DNA from: Lysinibacillus_B sp031181585
GTDB lineage: Bacteria; Bacillota; Bacilli; Bacillales_A; Planococcaceae
Direction of reading: 5' to 3'
Length of the DNA: 64,000 nucleotides
NCBI RefSeq assembly: GCF_047301505.1
Contig: NZ_CP154840.1
Span: forward strand, 2,542,001-2,606,000
Below the pieces are notes generated by a model, which searched no databases, was not told where the DNA came from, and saw only the letters and a program-made list of their open reading frames with translations. The position numbers and the translations under genes were made by a program. Of this stretch, positions 61,453 to 64,000 are shown piece by piece. Each line of letters opens with the position of its first letter. Position 1 is the stretch's first letter.

Positions 61453-63126
61453 TTAAAACAGCCCTACTGCATGTCCTTCTTTATCTACATCCATACGCAG
61501 TGCAGCCGGCTGCTTTGGCAGTCCAGGCATTGTCATGATGTCTCCTGTCAGACAGACCAGGAAACCCGCACCAAGTTTTGGAATGACTTCACGCACAGTA
61601 ACCGTAAATCCTGCTGGGCGACCGAGGAGCGCCGGCTGATCAGACAATGAATACTGCGTTTTTGCCATACAAATCGGCAGCGCATCCCAGCCGAATTTTT
61701 TTATTTGGGCCATCTGCTTCTTCGCAGCGTCTGTAAACTGTACACCTTCTCCACCATACACATGTTTGACAATGCCATCAACCTTCTCTTCGATGGATTG
61801 ATCTAGCTCATAAAGCTGGTGGAAGTTGTTTGGTTGCTCCAACACTTCAAGCACCTGCTTTGCAAGATCAATACCGCCTTTTCCGCCTTCTTCCCATACA
61901 TTCGTACGGGCGATACGGATACCTTCATTTTTTGACCAATCCAGAATCGCCTTCAGCTCTTCTTCTGTATCGGTAACAAAACGGTTGAGAGCGACAACCG
62001 GCTCAACACCAAACGTTCGCACTGTCTCTACATGCTTTGCCAAATTTTCAATACCCATCTTTAAAGCCGCTACATTTTCTGTTGAGAGCATATCTTTCGG
62101 TACGCCCCCATGCATCTTTAACGCACGGATTGTCGCTACGATAACTATTGCATCCGGTTTAAACCCGCCTTGACGTGCTTTAATATGCATGAATTTCTCT
62201 GCCCCTAAATCCGCACCGAATCCAGCTTCCGTCACAACGATGTCTGCCAGCTTTCTGGCAGTCTGTGTCGCAATAATGGAATTGCAGCCATGTGCGATAT
62301 TTGCAAAGGGGCCTCCATGTATTAAAGAAGGTGTCCCTTCCATCGTCTGAACAAGATTTGGCTTGAACGCTTCTTTCAACAAGAGCGTCAATGCTCCCTC
62401 TACGCCAAGTTGTTTTACAAAGACAGGCTCACGCTCATACGTATAACCGATGACAATGTTTGCCAGACGTGTTTTCAAGTCTTCTATACTAGTAGCTAGG
62501 CAGAATACCGCCATAATTTCAGATGCCACCGTAATATCAAATCCATCTTCCCGAGGTACACCTTGCACCGGACCCCCTAGACCGATGACAACCTTCCGCA
62601 ATGCACGGTCGTTTAAGTCCATCACACGTTTCCATAAAATGCGACGTGGATCAATATTTAAGGAGTTGCCTTGGTGGATATGGTTATCGATAATTGCAGC
62701 TAGTGCATTGTTTGCTGTCGTAATTGCATGAAGATCTCCTGTAAAATGAAGATTAATATCTTCCATTGGTAATACTTGTGCATAACCGCCGCCTGTTGCT
62801 CCTCCTTTAATACCCATTACTGGTCCAAGAGAAGGCTCTCGTAAAGCTACCATCACCTGTTGGTTTAACTGTTGTAATGCATCAGCCAGCCCTACTGTCA
62901 CAGTTGACTTCCCTTCTCCAGCAGGGGTAGGACTGATTGCTGTCACCAGTACAACTTTCCCTGTTGAAGAGCCTGGAATTTTAGAAGGGTCTAGCTTTGC
63001 TTTATACCTTCCATACTGCTCTATTGCTTCTTCAGGAATCTTTGCTGCTTCAGCAATGGCCGTAATTGGCTTCATTACGGCTTTACTGGCGATTTCTAGG
63101 TCTGTTAATGGTTTCGTTACTGTCAT
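61453..63126 (-). CDS. fhs: Formate-tetrahydrofolate ligase
   Basis: A 557-residue enzyme that makes 10-formyl-tetrahydrofolate from formate, ATP and tetrahydrofolate. The nucleotide loop is TPAGEGKSTVTVGLADAL near residue 62, followed by LREPSLGPVMGIKGGATGGGYAQV, which is highly characteristic. Length matches the family. I use ATG 63126 preceded by TAGGGTG; an upstream GTG at 63144 has no ribosome binding site. A -10-like TATAAT lies at 63164-63159 on the minus strand. Confidence 0.96.
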   Translation of the reverse strand: MTVTKPLTDLEIASKAVMKPITAIAEAAKIPEEAIEQYGRYKAKLDPSKIPGSSTGKVVLVTAISPTPAGEGKSTVTVGLADALQQLNQQVMVALREPSLGPVMGIKGGATGGGYAQVLPMEDINLHFTGDLHAITTANNALAAIIDNHIHQGNSLNIDPRRILWKRVMDLNDRALRKVVIGLGGPVQGVPREDGFDITVASEIMAVFCLATSIEDLKTRLANIVIGYTYEREPVFVKQLGVEGALTLLLKEAFKPNLVQTMEGTPSLIHGGPFANIAHGCNSIIATQTARKLADIVVTEAGFGADLGAEKFMHIKARQGGFKPDAIVIVATIRALKMHGGVPKDMLSTENVAALKMGIENLAKHVETVRTFGVEPVVALNRFVTDTEEELKAILDWSKNEGIRIARTNVWEEGGKGGIDLAKQVLEVLEQPNNFHQLYELDQSIEEKVDGIVKHVYGGEGVQFTDAAKKQMAQIKKFGWDALPICMAKTQYSLSDQPALLGRPAGFTVTVREVIPKLGAGFLVCLTGDIMTMPGLPKQPAALRMDVDKEGHAVGLF

Positions 63127-63314
63127 TGTACACCCTACTTTCACATGTAATCTTATTTATTATATACAAAATAAGAAGGCTGCAACCGACTCATCTTGAA
63201 GAAATATAGCCAATTTGTTGACAGTATATATCTGTTCCTGTATATTTTTAAGCATAATTGTCTTAATTTTTCGATTAAGATTATTATAACTGCAAGTATG
63301 GGAGGAGAACGCTC

Positions 63315-63515
63315 ATGCACCAAGGGAAAGTAAAATGGTTTAATAACGAAAAAGGTTATGGGTTTATTGAATGTAACAATGGTGAGGACGTTTTCGTGCA
63401 TTTCACTGGCATTCAAGGTGAAGGTTTCCGTACACTGGAGGAAGGACAGGCAGTAACATTTGAAATTGTAGAGGGGAACCGAGGTCCCCAGGCTTCAAAT
63501 GTGTTTACAGATTAA
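63315..63515 (+). CDS. Cold-shock domain protein
   Basis: A 66-residue single-domain CSD protein that binds single-stranded RNA or DNA as a chaperone. RNP1 is KGYGFIE and RNP2 is VFVHFTGI. GGAGGAG lies about eight bases before the ATG. The sequence after the stop contains a weak hairpin (ACGCCG/CGGTGT) with TTTTTT and a stronger one at 63556-63597. Confidence 0.96.
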   Translation: MHQGKVKWFNNEKGYGFIECNNGEDVFVHFTGIQGEGFRTLEEGQAVTFEIVEGNRGPQASNVFTD

Positions 63516-63555
63516 GTATACGCCGGCTTCCGTCGGTGTTTTTTATTTTCCATTA

Positions 63556-63597
63556 GAAAAGGCTGCTCGATGAAAATTTCGAGCAGCCTTTATTTCT
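63556..63597. terminator. Bidirectional terminator near right edge
   Basis: AAAGGCTGCTCGA and TCGAGCAGCCTTT form a perfect 13-bp stem with an eight-base loop, followed by ATTTC. It can serve both the cold-shock gene and the minus-strand gene that ends at 63760. Confidence 0.85.
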
Positions 63598-63759
63598 ATT
63601 CTTTACAAGAACAAAATCCCTTCTGCCATTTTTACCCCTCATTGTCGTCACGACATTCTGGATGCTGGCACTGTAGTGGACGGACTCATCTTTCCCATAT
63701 CCATTTAAAAATACTGTGGTCCGCCGTACTGTTCTTTTTAATAAGAGCTTTCCAAATAA

Positions 63760-64000
63760 TTAATACGTTTCTGTGAACATGTATATGGCATTTTGAAAAT
63801 GTAGAACACGTTCTTCCCTTGCTCCTTTTAGAACAACTGTATGGAGACCCGGCCCGTTCTCCAAGAGAACATCCCATACCGCTCCATCATCATAAGGACG
63901 ATAAAAAGACAGATTACCGGAAGGAGTATATATGGTCAGAACCTCTGCATTCGTTTTCTCATCTATTATTAAAGTACTTTCCAGACGGCAAAGCTGCAGC
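63760..64000 (-). CDS. Hypothetical protein, N-terminus outside window
   Basis: From the right edge the minus strand is open for about 79 codons and ends in TAA at 63762-63760. The readable C-terminus includes STLIIDEKTNAEVLTIYTP, SFYRPYDDGAVWDVL and ends NAIYMFTETY. Alternating hydrophobic and polar residues suggest beta strands. No family is recognised. The terminator at 63556-63597 lies downstream. Because the start is outside the window, length and promoter are unknown. Confidence 0.6.
   Translation of the reverse strand, partial: LQLCRLESTLIIDEKTNAEVLTIYTPSGNLSFYRPYDDGAVWDVLLENGPGLHTVVLKGAREERVLHFQNAIYMFTETY

Noticed and set aside
63570..63877. Short frames of 68 (plus) and 63 (minus) codons near the right edge
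   Set aside because: They are in other frames of the terminator and the right-edge partial gene; the edge gene has the better coding pattern.

Overview
This 64 kb window is low-GC Gram-positive chromosomal DNA. Genes have strong AGGAGG-type ribosome binding sites, TTG and GTG starts are frequent, many transcription units end in rho-independent terminators, and there is a proline T-box, two cobalamin riboswitches and several small sigma/anti-sigma pairs. Gene content (divergently arranged Fur-box siderophore uptake genes, YclM-type aspartokinase, YpgR/CvfC-type protein, YunD-type nucleotidase, EcsC, DegV, a GC-rich IS leader of a kind I associate with this group) suggests Bacillales, most likely the Planococcaceae/Caryophanaceae group (Solibacillus- or Lysinibacillus-like). 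The genus is an inference from style only. I saw no rRNA, tRNA, CRISPR array or prophage.

Layout. 0-6 kb: a left-edge partial gene, a repeat-bearing spacer, then a Nik/Opp-type five-gene ABC importer on the minus strand controlled by a cobalamin riboswitch with its own terminator, so probably a cobalt importer. 6-12.3 kb: an ABC exporter, an iron-siderophore ATPase, and a binding protein and two FecCD permeases that diverge from a near-perfect Fur box. 12.9-22 kb: LRR-TPR protein, PIN-domain protein, NRDE/TANGO2 protein, Cu/Zn superoxide dismutase lipoprotein, TetR/MFS efflux pair, EcsC and DoxX proteins. 22-30 kb: membrane-anchored protein, a three-gene operon led by a membrane glycerophosphodiester phosphodiesterase, aspartokinase, a divergent topoisomerase III. 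30.5-32 kb: an IS3-family element whose orfB carries a frameshift in an A6 run. 32-41 kb: a sigma factor, a T-box(Pro)-controlled proBA operon, two sigma/anti-sigma modules, a DMT transporter, and a decayed IS3 end.

41-47.6 kb is the most interesting region. A second cobalamin riboswitch with a terminator precedes a tightly overlapped operon nrdH-nrdI-nrdE-nrdF, then a PduO-like corrinoid protein, then a BtuF-like cobalamin-binding lipoprotein. The logic would be: when B12 is scarce, make the B12-independent class Ib ribonucleotide reductase and salvage B12 at the same time. This implies a B12-dependent class II reductase elsewhere in the genome. The PduO-like protein keeps residues that contact the corrinoid in the known family but has lost the N-terminal ATP-binding motif and other ATP contacts, so it may be a cobalamin carrier or sensor and not an adenosyltransferase. 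Together with the first riboswitch, the window holds two separate arms of a B12/cobalt response.

47.7-64 kb: cytoplasmic 5'-nucleotidase-type phosphoesterase, an internally deleted IS1182-like element, an ECF sigma/anti-sigma pair, DegV protein, chemotaxis receptor, an overlapping HD hydrolase/ABC-F/Nfu-HEAT operon, catalase, formate-tetrahydrofolate ligase, cold-shock protein and a right-edge partial gene.
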